A stretch of DNA of 42,622 nucleotides from Gemmatimonadota bacterium (GTDB lineage Bacteria; Gemmatimonadota; Gemmatimonadetes; Gemmatimonadales; GWC2-71-9): positions 1-42,622 of the forward strand of contig JAABRY010000015.1 in assembly GCA_011390645.1 (NCBI GenBank), in the 5' to 3' direction. Positions 24,901 through 33,531 of this stretch are shown here, one piece after another; position 1 is the first letter of the stretch; each line of letters begins with the position of its first letter. Position numbers and translations under genes: made by a program. The notes beneath the pieces were generated by a model that was not told the origin of the DNA, searched no databases, and was given only the letters and a program-made list of their open reading frames with translations.

Positions 24901-25946
24901 TATGCCTCCTCCGTGCGACGAGCCGCACTCGTGCGAGCAGCATCGACCGCGCGGAGGGCCGCCAAACCGTCGTCGAGGTCGGGACGGGGCTGTTCCCCGG
25001 TGCGCACCGCGTCGAGGAACGCATGAAGCGATGCCGTATAGGACGGCTCCTGCGCCGGCATGCGGCGCTTCTCGAGGCCGTAGCCGAAGGCCTGCACTTC
25101 ACGCGCGAGGCGCTGCACCGCCGTGGCGAGTCCCCCGCCAGCGCGCAATGGGACCCGTTCCAGTGCCAGGGCATTGTAGCGATCCACCACCAGCTTGCCC
25201 TCACTGCCGTACACCTCGAAACGATCCTCTTCAACCGTACCGTAGCCAACGTGGGTTTGCACCGGCACCCCGTTGGCGAGGGCGAGGCGCACCATCGCAG
25301 CTTCATCCGGGCCGCGATTGGACCAACAATGCGCATCCACCGCGACGATCTCGGTGTCGAAGAGAAAGCGACAGAGGTCCACATGATGTGAAGCCAATTC
25401 GAGCAATCCCCCCCCGCCACGTGATGGGTCGATCCGCCAGACCAGATCACCAGGCCAGCAGGCCGTGAACGAGGTGCGCACGCTGACCGGTGCGCCGATC
25501 GCTCCCGCCCTGATGGCGTCGCGCATTTCGCGGTAGAGATGGTTGAAGCGCAGGTTGAAGCCGACCACACCGACGGTACCCGCTCGGCGCCACGCCGCGA
25601 TGATCGCCTCGCCCTCGGCGAGTGTGGGGGCAATCGGCTTTTCAAGATAGACATGCAGACCACGCGCGAACGCGGCCACCGCGGCGGCGTGGTGTTGCGG
25701 CGTGGGGATCGCAATGACCACCGCGTCGAGTGCCGGCTCGGCGAGGAGTGCCTCGACGTCGGCGACGACACGAACACCCGGGACCAGTGTCGTCGCGAGC
25801 TCACGCATGGCAGGGTCGGGATCGGCGATCACCACCACCTGCACCCCGGGGGTGTCCCGGAGAATTCGCAGGTGGGCGAGTTGAACGATTCGCCCGCAGC
25901 CGATGATGCCGACGCGAAGTAGTGTCACGACGTGCTCATCGCCCAT
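24900..25946 (-). CDS. Gfo/Idh/MocA family oxidoreductase
   Basis: About 348 residues from the ATG at 25946, which overlaps the upstream phosphodiesterase gene by 11 bp; a GTG at 25928 is the alternative. The Rossmann start is 'LLRVGIIGCGRIVQLAHLRILRD', followed by the family hallmark 'LHVYLEKPIAPTLAEGEAI' (EKP, the lysine being catalytic) and 'GVVGFNLRFNHLYREMRDAI'. The C-terminal substrate domain has 'GGGGLLELASHHVDLCRFLF', where the DxxxH-type motif usually completes the active site. It uses NAD(P) to oxidise or reduce a sugar or inositol-like ring. Its place between a phosphodiesterase and two glycosyltransferases points to modified-sugar metabolism, by inference. Confidence 0.92.
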   Translation of the reverse strand: MGDEHVVTLLRVGIIGCGRIVQLAHLRILRDTPGVQVVVIADPDPAMRELATTLVPGVRVVADVEALLAEPALDAVVIAIPTPQHHAAAVAAFARGLHVYLEKPIAPTLAEGEAIIAAWRRAGTVGVVGFNLRFNHLYREMRDAIRAGAIGAPVSVRTSFTACWPGDLVWRIDPSRGGGGLLELASHHVDLCRFLFDTEIVAVDAHCWSNRGPDEAAMVRLALANGVPVQTHVGYGTVEEDRFEVYGSEGKLVVDRYNALALERVPLRAGGGLATAVQRLAREVQAFGYGLEKRRMPAQEPSYTASLHAFLDAVRTGEQPRPDLDDGLAALRAVDAARTSAARRTEEA

Positions 25947-26922
25947 CCGTCCGCAGGAACGATGCGCCATCCATCGCGCGTGCGACCGCAGCCGGCACGG
26001 CGATGCGCAGGTGCTGCAAGATCGAGGGCGCGATGTCCACGATCGCTGGCATCCCACGCGTGAAGCGGGCATCGAGATCTGATCGATTGGTGACGATCCA
26101 TGTGGTACGCTCACGCGCAGACTGACCGCCATGTCCCTTGCCCGTGCGCGCGTCACGCCCGTGATCGGTGGTCACCACGACCATCCACTCCTCGCCCAAG
26201 GCTTGCCGCTGCTTGACGGCCTCCCAGACGCGCCCCACCCGCGCATCCGCCTGCTGCACGGCCGTGAAGAACGCCTCGCTGTCCCCGTGCGCATGGCCGG
26301 CGTCGTCGGTGTGCTGGAGATACACCCACGTGAGATCCGGCCCCTGCGTCGCGATGTGGTCCGCAGCCTCGGTGGTCACGCGTTCATCGATGGCCAGGAT
26401 GTATTGCGACGCCGAATCGTGCGGGAAGGCGATGGTGTCCTGTTCAAATCCATCGGCGACATGGTCGAGCCGGACATCGCCCGCGTCGGGGTGTCCTGCG
26501 CCGATGAGTACCGTCCGGTTGTCGACCCACGTCGAGAAGAGTGCGGTCCGGCGGGATGGCTCCACCGATTCCACGATGCGGAAAAGGTTCCAATAGGTGT
26601 AGTCGGGCGACTGGTTGCTGTTCCCGCGGACGTTGTGCTTGTTCGCCCACGTCCCAGTCAGGAGGCTCATGTAGCCGGGCGCCGAGATGGTCGGCGTCTC
26701 GGTGGGGCCCCCCACCGCGCCACCGACATACGCGCGCGTGTATCCGCCCGCCGCGGTGATCTCATCGATCGCTGGCGTGGGCACTCGTTCAATCACATCG
26801 GCCGGGATGCCATCGAGCAAGATGAACACCGCCTTGCGTGGCATTGCTCCGGTGCGCGTGAGCGGCACATGGCAGGCCGACACGAGGCAAGCACTGAGGA
26901 GTACGAATGGAATTTTGTGCAT
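25936..26922 (-). CDS. Alkaline phosphatase/nucleotide pyrophosphatase superfamily lipoprotein
   Basis: A 328-residue lipoprotein (MHKIPFVLLSACLVSAC, cysteine 17). The type I phosphodiesterase/nucleotide pyrophosphatase features are in order: 'AVFILLDGIPADVIE' (metal Asp 37), 'GPTETPTISAPGYMSLLTGTW' (Thr/Ser nucleophile region), 'WVYLQHTDDAGHAHGDSEAF' and 'MVVVTTDHGRDARTGKGHGGQ' (metal Asp/His sets). It should hydrolyse phosphomonoesters or phosphodiesters in the periplasm. GAAGAG is the ribosome site. It heads a four-gene operon in which every junction overlaps, and it is divergent from the TonB receptor gene 152 bp away, so it may share phosphate-related control. Confidence 0.9.
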   Translation of the reverse strand: MHKIPFVLLSACLVSACHVPLTRTGAMPRKAVFILLDGIPADVIERVPTPAIDEITAAGGYTRAYVGGAVGGPTETPTISAPGYMSLLTGTWANKHNVRGNSNQSPDYTYWNLFRIVESVEPSRRTALFSTWVDNRTVLIGAGHPDAGDVRLDHVADGFEQDTIAFPHDSASQYILAIDERVTTEAADHIATQGPDLTWVYLQHTDDAGHAHGDSEAFFTAVQQADARVGRVWEAVKQRQALGEEWMVVVTTDHGRDARTGKGHGGQSARERTTWIVTNRSDLDARFTRGMPAIVDIAPSILQHLRIAVPAAVARAMDGASFLRTDGR

Positions 26923-27074
26923 GGCTCTTCAAAATTAAACCATGTGACCCGCCACTCGCGAACGACATGGCCGTTACGAAGCCGGAGGGGAAACCATACC
27001 TGATCGTGACGGTTCACGAAGATGCTTGACGCCGTTCGCCATCATCTGTTCTCTCTGATCCCTCCGGAGTCCTT

Positions 27075-29636
27075 ATGCCCGTTGGCTCTACTCGCTTGGG
27101 CGCGCGTGTCGCGTCCTTCGTTCTGGTGGTGGTCGCCGCTGTCGGCGGCAACGTGACGTCCGCGGCGGCGCAGGACGCCGGGACGGTTGCCGGCTCAGTC
27201 TATGGGCTTGAGGATCGCCGTCCCGTGGAAGGGGCGTCTGCGATGGTCCTGGGCACCGCGCTACGGGCCCAGACCGATGGCGCTGGCCGCTTCCGCTTCA
27301 CCGCCGTGCCGGTTGGGCCCCAGCGCATTGCGGTTCGCGCCATCGGCTATGTCGCCGACACCGTGAGCGTCACCATCGCTGCCAACGGCATCGCCGAGGT
27401 CGAGATTCTGCTTCGCACCTCGCCGGTCACGTTGCAGGAGCTGACCGTGACAGCGCAAAAGCGTTCCGAGAGCATTCAGGAAGTGCCGATCGCCGTGACC
27501 GCCTATGATGGCGCCACGCTGATCGAGCGGAACGTGCAGGAATTCGACGGGCTATCGAACTTCACCCCCGGCCTGAATGTCCAGCTGCAGAGTGCCAACA
27601 ACCCCGGCTTCGTGATCCGCGGTATCACCTCGGACGACGGGTCGAGCCAGGTGGAGCCACGCGTCTCGGTGTTCCAGGACGGCGTGTCGATCAGCAAGTC
27701 ACGCGGGTCGGTGGTCGAGCTCTTTGACCTTGAGCGCGTGGAAGTGCTGAAGGGCCCGCAAGGGACGCTCTTTGGCCGTGGGGCGCAAATCGGTGCCGTT
27801 CACGTCATCCAGAACAAGGCGTCGGATCGCTCCGAGAGCGAAATCACCGTTGGTGGAGGCAACTACGCAGAGCTCTTCACGCGCGGTTTTGTGAATGCGC
27901 CCCTCGTGCAGGGCAAGCTTTTCGGTCGCCTCAGCGGGATCTACAACAAGCGTGATGGCTTTCTCGAGAACACCGCCGGCGGCACGCTGAACGGCAAGAA
28001 CACGGTCGCGGTGCGCGGCAACCTGCGCTGGCTCCCGTCGGCCTCGAGCACGGTGGACCTCATCGTCAACTACCAGAAGGATGATTCACCGGGCATCAGC
28101 TTCAAGAGCGGCACCTATGCACCCCCAGGCGGCAACACCACACCATTCGGCCCCGTGGGTCTCGAGAGCGGCGATGAGCTGGGTGTGGATCGCTCCGTGT
28201 ACGGCGCCACGCTCCTCTGGAACGAGATGCTGAGCCGGGGCTGGTCCCTGACCTCGATCAGCGCCGCGCGCCGTTTCGATTCCGATGAAGCGTTCGACGC
28301 GGACGGCACGCTGGCCCCGGTGCTCCGCTTCAATGAAATCGCCAAGGGCGATCAGCTGAGTCAGGAGTTCCGCTTCAACTACGATGGTGGCGGCCAGGTG
28401 GCCGGTTTCGTGGGCACGAGCTTCTTCTACGAGAAGGGCAGCCAGCGCGTCCCGTTCCGCACCGATGAGCGCAGCCTCTTCGCACTCTTCTCTCCGTTCC
28501 TGTCAGGTGCAGGCGTTCCGTTCATTCCGCTGGTGAATTCTGATGGGACCGCCAATCTGAGCGTCACCAACAACCCGCTCACCGGCGCGCCCTTCAAGAC
28601 GGTGCACGAGGAAGCATACGAAAACTTCGGCCGCACCGTTGCCGCGGAACTCTTCGCCGATGCTACCATCCGGCCATCGCCGCGGCTGTCGCTCACCGCA
28701 GGCCTGCGCGGCACCTATGAGGATGTCAGCAATGCCTACGAAGTCACCAACAGTGCCACGCCGGGCTCCTTGGGCTTCATCCTCGATGCGGGCCCGAACA
28801 ACCTCTTCGCTCCGACCAACGGCCGCGTCACTGGCGCGGGTTCGTTCACGTCAGCGGTCGGTCGCGCGATCGCCAAGTACGAGGTCAGCCCGGCCGTGAA
28901 CATTTTCGCCAGCGTGGCACGTGGCCGTCGCCCCAACGTCATCAACGTCACTGACAGCGGCGCAGACACGCTGAGTGCCGAGACGGTGTGGAGCTATGAG
29001 GCGGGCCTGAAGGCCAGCCTGCTGCAGGATCGCGTGCAGTTCGATCTGAATGGTTACCGATACCGCTATAGCAACTTCCAAACGACGATCGCCCGTCTCG
29101 ATCCCGATGCAGGGGGTCTGATCACGCTGCCGGAGGATGCCGGCCGAGCCGGTGCGTGGGGCCTCGAGACGAGCGTGCGCGCGGCGGTGGCCCGGTCGCT
29201 GACGCTTTTCGCGACCTACGGCTTCGTGGACGCGAAGTTTGACAGCACCGACGCCAACGGCGATGCACAGGGACTGGCGGGCAACACCTTCCGTCTCACC
29301 GCGAAGCACAGCTTCAGTGCCGGCTTCACGCTGCAGACGATGGACAGCCGGTCTGGTAGCCTCTTCCTGTCGCCAAACATCTCAGTGCGCTCGCGCGTCT
29401 TCTTCCAGGAAGACAACGTCGAGGGCATCGAGCAGCCGAGCGTGGCGCTGGTGGGCTTGCGTGCCGGCTACCGGCTGCCTGGTGGCAAGACCGAGATCGC
29501 CGTGATCGCTCGCAACGTGCTGAACAAGGAATACATCATCGATGCCGGCAACACCGGTGGCGCCTTCGGCATCCCGACCTTCATTGCTGGCCAGCCGCGC
29601 CTCATCAGCGTGCAGTTGACGCAGAGCCTGCGATGA
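27075..29636 (+). CDS. TonB-dependent outer membrane receptor
   Basis: An 853-residue receptor. It has a signal peptide to about residue 32 ('...NVTSAAAQ'), a carboxypeptidase-regulatory-like domain at about 36-118 ('GTVAGSVYGLEDRRPVEGASAMVLGT...'), 'ELTVTAQKR' as a TonB-box-like segment near 124, a plug ('FVIRGI', 'VFQDGVSISKSRG', 'VEVLKGPQGTLFGRGAQIGAVHVI') and a 22-strand-type barrel from about 260. GGAG lies 5 bases before the ATG. It overlaps the phoD gene as ATGA, so uptake and phosphatase are co-translated; this suggests transport of a phosphorylated compound. The final residues are 'QLTQSLR', ending in Arg rather than the usual aromatic residue of outer-membrane barrels. The substrate is inferred only from context. 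Confidence 0.95.
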   Translation: MPVGSTRLGARVASFVLVVVAAVGGNVTSAAAQDAGTVAGSVYGLEDRRPVEGASAMVLGTALRAQTDGAGRFRFTAVPVGPQRIAVRAIGYVADTVSVTIAANGIAEVEILLRTSPVTLQELTVTAQKRSESIQEVPIAVTAYDGATLIERNVQEFDGLSNFTPGLNVQLQSANNPGFVIRGITSDDGSSQVEPRVSVFQDGVSISKSRGSVVELFDLERVEVLKGPQGTLFGRGAQIGAVHVIQNKASDRSESEITVGGGNYAELFTRGFVNAPLVQGKLFGRLSGIYNKRDGFLENTAGGTLNGKNTVAVRGNLRWLPSASSTVDLIVNYQKDDSPGISFKSGTYAPPGGNTTPFGPVGLESGDELGVDRSVYGATLLWNEMLSRGWSLTSISAARRFDSDEAFDADGTLAPVLRFNEIAKGDQLSQEFRFNYDGGGQVAGFVGTSFFYEKGSQRVPFRTDERSLFALFSPFLSGAGVPFIPLVNSDGTANLSVTNNPLTGAPFKTVHEEAYENFGRTVAAELFADATIRPSPRLSLTAGLRGTYEDVSNAYEVTNSATPGSLGFILDAGPNNLFAPTNGRVTGAGSFTSAVGRAIAKYEVSPAVNIFASVARGRRPNVINVTDSGADTLSAETVWSYEAGLKASLLQDRVQFDLNGYRYRYSNFQTTIARLDPDAGGLITLPEDAGRAGAWGLETSVRAAVARSLTLFATYGFVDAKFDSTDANGDAQGLAGNTFRLTAKHSFSAGFTLQTMDSRSGSLFLSPNISVRSRVFFQEDNVEGIEQPSVALVGLRAGYRLPGGKTEIAVIARNVLNKEYIIDAGNTGGAFGIPTFIAGQPRLISVQLTQSLR

Positions 29637-31717
29637 GTGGCATGTTTGACCGCCGCGAGTTTCTCGCGGCGTTCCTGCAGGGCGCAGGCTGTTTTGCGGT
29701 CGCCGCTGGGCTGCCACAGGTGGCGCGCGCGCAGATCCGCGGTGCGCGAGCGGCCCAATATCACTTCCCTCAGGGCCTCGCATCCGGCGATCCGTCACCG
29801 GACAGCGTGGTCCTCTGGACCAGAGTGGAGGCGCTTGCAGGTGCGGCGCCGACGTCGGTTCCGGTGACGCTGCAGGTGTCGGCGTCGCCGGACTTCACCG
29901 TGGTCGTGGCCGAGCAGCAGCTCACCGCGAGAGCGGACGCCGACCACACGGTGCGGGTCGTCATCACCGGACTCGCTGCTGACACGATCTACTTCTATCG
30001 CTTCATCGCCGACGGCGACCTCATCGACCTGGTGGGCCGCACACGCACGGCACCGACACCCGGAACCGATCGCGCGGTGAAGCTGGCCTTTGCCTCATGC
30101 CAATCGTATGAGGGCGGCTTCTATGGCGCGTGGCGCCTGTTGCTCAACGAAGACGTGGCCAAGCCGCCCGCCGAGCAGCTCGACTTTGTGGTCCACCTCG
30201 GCGACTTCGTCTACGAAGCACTCGGCTATGGCACGGCGCGCAAGATCGAGGGTCTGCCCAGTGGCGGGATGGCGACGGGAGAAGGCACGGACTGGGCCGA
30301 TCGCTACGCGGTGACGCTCGACGACTACCGCCACCTCTACAAGACGTATCTCGCCGATCCGGACCTCAGGGCGGCGCGGGCGCGTTGGCCGTTTGTGGTC
30401 ACCTGGGACGACCACGAATTCACCGACGACTGTTGGCAGACCGTGCAGACGTACAACGAGCCGCCTGCGCCGGCACAGGAACGGCGCGTGGCAGCGAATC
30501 AGGCGTGGTTCGAGTATGTGCCGGCGTTTCTCTCGGGCCGTGCCGCCACCAACGGCGTGACCTCACTCGCGCACGACTTCGCAGCCACCACGGTGACCAA
30601 CACACCCCTCGCGGACTTCGACGAGCACGGCTTCAGCCGCGAAGCGAACAACGTCGACGCCGTCGCGTCGCTGACCATCTTCCGCACCATGCAGTGGGGC
30701 AAGCATGTGCAGTTGGTGGTGTGCGACAATCGATCCTACCGCACGCGGCACTGCATTCCGGGTGAGGTCGCCAAGGCGGTCGGCGGCGGTGCGCGATATG
30801 TGCTCCCCCTTGAGATCGTGCGGATCTTCGACGCGGGCCGCGCCTGGAACAATGGCAATCCACCCGAGTCCATTCCCTTCGGCGACACCTCGCTCCCGAA
30901 CAGCCAGCGCAACGCCCCTCCCGGCTCGATGCTTGGCGCCGTGCAGAAGGAGTGGTGGAAGCAGGTCATGCAGCATTCCACGGCAACGTGGAAACTCTGG
31001 GCCAATTCGGTGCCCGCACTGCCGCTGCGTCTGGATCTGGGGTCGGTCGATCCAAAGGCGAGCAACGCGGTGTTCACGATCGACTCGTGGGATGGCTACC
31101 TCACCGAACGCAACGAGCTGATGCAGTTCATCGCCAGCGAACGCATCGGCAACGTCGTCTCCCTCACTGGCGACCACCACGCCAACTTCGCTGGGCTGAT
31201 TGCGGACGACTTCGATGCCGGCACCCCGGTGTACGTTGCGGCGGAATACGCGGTGGCTGGCATCGCCTCGCAGAGCGTCTTCCGGGCATTTGCAGGGGCG
31301 GTGAAGGACGACAACCCATTGGCGCCGATCGTCAAGCATTCGGCCAAAGGCGCCCCTCCTGGTGCCGACCCGCTACCCGCCCTCAACCTGACGCTCATGC
31401 ACGGTGCGAAATCCTCAGCGGTTCTGGCGGAGACCGGCGATTTCCGTCAGGCCGAAGCCGCACGCAATCCGGCCCAGAACCCGCACCTCCGGTATGTCGA
31501 TACGCATGCACAAGGGATCGCCCGAATGACGGTACATGCCGATCGGCTCGAGTGCGAACTGATCACGGTAGAGGAGCCGCTGATCGATCGCGGGCTGGCG
31601 GGCGCTCGAGTGCTGCGGCGTGCGCGGTTCGTGCAGCAGGCGGCGCCCGGCGGGGCACCGGTGCAGCTGGCCGAGGCGCAGGTAGAGGGCACCGGGCCGT
31701 ATCCGTTTCGGACCTGA
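29633..31717 (+). CDS. phoD: PhoD-type alkaline phosphatase D, Tat-exported
   Basis: A 694-residue protein. The N-terminus 'MFDRREFLAAFLQGAG...VARA' is a twin-arginine signal. A fibronectin-like N-domain ('LASGDPSPDSVVLWTRVEA') is followed by the PhoD metallophosphoesterase core: 'LAFASCQSYEGGFYGAWR', 'DFVVHLGDFVYE', 'PFVVTWDDHEFTDD' and 'NVVSLTGDHHANFAG'. These carry the Asp, Cys, Asn/His and His ligands of the Fe/Ca site. It releases phosphate from mono- and diesters at or outside the inner membrane. It is coupled by ATGA to the upstream TonB receptor gene, and a strong terminator follows 20 bp after the stop. Confidence 0.93.
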   Translation: MSGMFDRREFLAAFLQGAGCFAVAAGLPQVARAQIRGARAAQYHFPQGLASGDPSPDSVVLWTRVEALAGAAPTSVPVTLQVSASPDFTVVVAEQQLTARADADHTVRVVITGLAADTIYFYRFIADGDLIDLVGRTRTAPTPGTDRAVKLAFASCQSYEGGFYGAWRLLLNEDVAKPPAEQLDFVVHLGDFVYEALGYGTARKIEGLPSGGMATGEGTDWADRYAVTLDDYRHLYKTYLADPDLRAARARWPFVVTWDDHEFTDDCWQTVQTYNEPPAPAQERRVAANQAWFEYVPAFLSGRAATNGVTSLAHDFAATTVTNTPLADFDEHGFSREANNVDAVASLTIFRTMQWGKHVQLVVCDNRSYRTRHCIPGEVAKAVGGGARYVLPLEIVRIFDAGRAWNNGNPPESIPFGDTSLPNSQRNAPPGSMLGAVQKEWWKQVMQHSTATWKLWANSVPALPLRLDLGSVDPKASNAVFTIDSWDGYLTERNELMQFIASERIGNVVSLTGDHHANFAGLIADDFDAGTPVYVAAEYAVAGIASQSVFRAFAGAVKDDNPLAPIVKHSAKGAPPGADPLPALNLTLMHGAKSSAVLAETGDFRQAEAARNPAQNPHLRYVDTHAQGIARMTVHADRLECELITVEEPLIDRGLAGARVLRRARFVQQAAPGGAPVQLAEAQVEGTGPYPFRT

Positions 31718-31735
31718 GATGCGTGAGAGCAAAGG

Positions 31736-31774
31736 AAGCGCCCGCCCCGGCATTGCCGAGGCGGGCGCTTTTTC
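31736..31774 (+). terminator. Rho-independent terminator after phoD
   Basis: A perfect 11-bp stem (AAGCGCCCGCC with GGCGGGCGCTT) is extended by an inner CGGC/GCCG stem with a 3-base loop, and is followed by a run of T at 31769-31773. It ends the receptor-phoD transcript and lies 34 bp from the end of the convergent phytase-like gene. Confidence 0.92.
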
Positions 31775-31807
31775 TGGTAGTACGTAGCGTCACTGCCAGG
31801 GACCACC

Positions 31808-33115
31808 TTACGGCAGCTTGATCTGCCAGAGCGCCGGCGCGTCACGCACCGTGGCACTCGGCGGCAGGAACTTCTGGCCAAGCACGCCACCCTGACTCAC
31901 GACGCCGAAATCATCATCATTGATCACGAACAGGAAGCCACCGGGCGCAAGCGCGAGGCCCTCTGGCTTGTCGTGGGGATAGCCAAGCGCAAGCAGGTCA
32001 ACGCGCAAGGTCTTGATGCCCGCCTTGATGCCCGCCGCCTCAAGGTCCGCAGGCGTCGCCTGTTCGAGCGTCTTCGTGCCGCCAACAGACAATTGATTGA
32101 AGCCGCCGAGTGCGCTGACGTCGGTCGCACCCGAGATGTCCACTTCATAGATCTTCTTCAGCGTCGCCATCGGCGAACCAAAGAGGAACGTGCCATCGCG
32201 TTCGATCACCAGGAAGCGGGTGTCAGAGATCGCGAGGATCTCGCTGTTGCCCTGCAGGCCGCTGCGGTCGAGCAGGTAGAGGTATTCGCGCGTGTCACCG
32301 TTGTTGATATGCTTGAACAGGATGCGGGTGACGAGCGAATTGTCGACAGCGTTTGACGGGTTGCGCAGTGGTGACTGCATGATGCCGACCAGCCACTGAC
32401 CGTCGGGCGTGATCGTGAGCCCCTCCATGCCGCGATTCGGGCGGCGCTTCGCGTAGACGTCAGGCAGTTCTGGCGACGCACCGCACGGCGCGAAACGACG
32501 CAGCTCGCGTCCGGTCGCATCAAACTGCACCATGAACGGCCCGTACTCGTCAGACAGCCAGAAGGTGCCGTCGGCCATCGCCACGATGCCCTCAGGGTCG
32601 AGTCCGAGCGGATCGGCGGCGAGCGGCGTGCCATCAACCGTCTGCCCGACTTCATTCGTGCTGCCACAACCACCGCTGGGAATGGGCAGGCCGCTCATCG
32701 GGGTGCCGTCCGGTCCCTTCAAGATGATCGGTGTGCCGAGTTGCAGCTTGGTGCCGGCGATGTGCGCCGGGTAGATGCGTGGCGCAAATGACGGATCCGG
32801 AAAGCGCTTGGGTGCCGGCGAGCCCAAGCCGTCGTAATTGGGTCCGCGGTCGGTCAGCAGGTAGAAGTTGCGCGCCGACCCGGGCTTGAGCGCCATGCCG
32901 CTGCCGTAGCCACTCTGGGTGACGACGACACTGCCAACGTTCACCAGGACGTCCGGGGCACGCCGCGCGATGAACTGCACACTCGGCTTGCCGCCGCTGC
33001 GCGAGAACGAGGGCCCCGCCGGTTCAGCAGCCGTTGGGGTGGAGGCTTCATCAGCGCAACCGGCAAGTGCGGCGATACCGGTCAGGAGTAGAACGGCGGA
33101 GGCTCTCAGGCGCAT
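31808..33115 (-). CDS. Esterase-like-activity-of-phytase domain lipoprotein
   Basis: A 435-residue lipoprotein (signal 'LLLTGIAALAGC', cysteine 20). The body is the phytase-like propeller domain: 'YGSGMALKPGSARNFYLLTDRGPNYDG', 'DPEGIVAMADGTFWLSDEYGPFMVQFDATGRELRRF', 'NRGMEGLTITPDGQWLVGIMQS', 'LAISDTRFLVIERDG' and 'PEGLALAPGGFLFVINDDDFG'. Repeated E-G and acidic loop motifs fit calcium and phosphate-ester binding in this family, whose biochemistry is little known. It sits tail-to-tail with phoD, suggesting a shared role in using organic phosphate. Cysteines in 'GGCGSTNE' and 'FAPCGAS' may pair. Confidence 0.9.
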   Translation of the reverse strand: MRLRASAVLLLTGIAALAGCADEASTPTAAEPAGPSFSRSGGKPSVQFIARRAPDVLVNVGSVVVTQSGYGSGMALKPGSARNFYLLTDRGPNYDGLGSPAPKRFPDPSFAPRIYPAHIAGTKLQLGTPIILKGPDGTPMSGLPIPSGGCGSTNEVGQTVDGTPLAADPLGLDPEGIVAMADGTFWLSDEYGPFMVQFDATGRELRRFAPCGASPELPDVYAKRRPNRGMEGLTITPDGQWLVGIMQSPLRNPSNAVDNSLVTRILFKHINNGDTREYLYLLDRSGLQGNSEILAISDTRFLVIERDGTFLFGSPMATLKKIYEVDISGATDVSALGGFNQLSVGGTKTLEQATPADLEAAGIKAGIKTLRVDLLALGYPHDKPEGLALAPGGFLFVINDDDFGVVSQGGVLGQKFLPPSATVRDAPALWQIKLP

Positions 33116-33357
33116 GGGTGGGTCCTTGGGCGATGGGAAGACGCGAGCAAAGTCGCGACCAGCGGGAGCAGGAACAATGCGGATCGCCCGTCAGTTTTCG
33201 GCTATGGATATGTCACGATTTCACTGGGATATGATCATGGGGAGAGGCACACCGGTCGAGCGGTCGCACCCTCGAGTTCAACAGCCGCAGGGACCCTTCT
33301 GACCCCGCACCCTCCCCGGCAATGCGACACGGACGCGCGTGGGCCGAGCCGCCAAGG

Positions 33358-33444
33358 TCAGCTGAAGAGGATTCGATAGAGAAGCATGCCAACCGCCAGC
33401 CCGATGGCCATTCCCACGCCCAATTTCCGGTTTCCTTCGTTCAC
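33358..33444 (-). CDS. 28-residue glycine-rich single-helix membrane peptide
   Basis: The open frame is GTG-started and preceded by a perfect AGGAGG at 6-base spacing (33451-33456). The product is a hydrophilic head (N-E-G-N-R-K) followed by one hydrophobic helix with glycines at regular spacing (L-G-V-G-M-A-I-G-L-A-V-G-M-L-L-Y-R), resembling short glycine-zipper membrane proteins. An in-frame ATG at 33462 would add six residues but would destroy the spacing to the ribosome site. The function is unknown. Confidence 0.6.
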   Translation of the reverse strand: MNEGNRKLGVGMAIGLAVGMLLYRILFS

Positions 33445-33531
33445 CCTTGTCCTCCTTTCCATTGGACAAGATTCATGGCAGTGACCCATCGTGCGTGGAT
33501 AGGAAAATAGGTGCGACTCCGGAAGGGTGAT

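Noticed and set aside
26923-27074. Pho box in the divergent region between the phosphodiesterase and TonB receptor genes
   Set aside because: No pair of CTGTCA-like repeats with the expected 11-bp spacing could be found.
33278-33469. 63-codon minus-strand frame overlapping the 28-residue peptide
   Set aside because: It has no ribosome site and an unstructured basic sequence; the shorter frame has an ideal ribosome site and a membrane helix.
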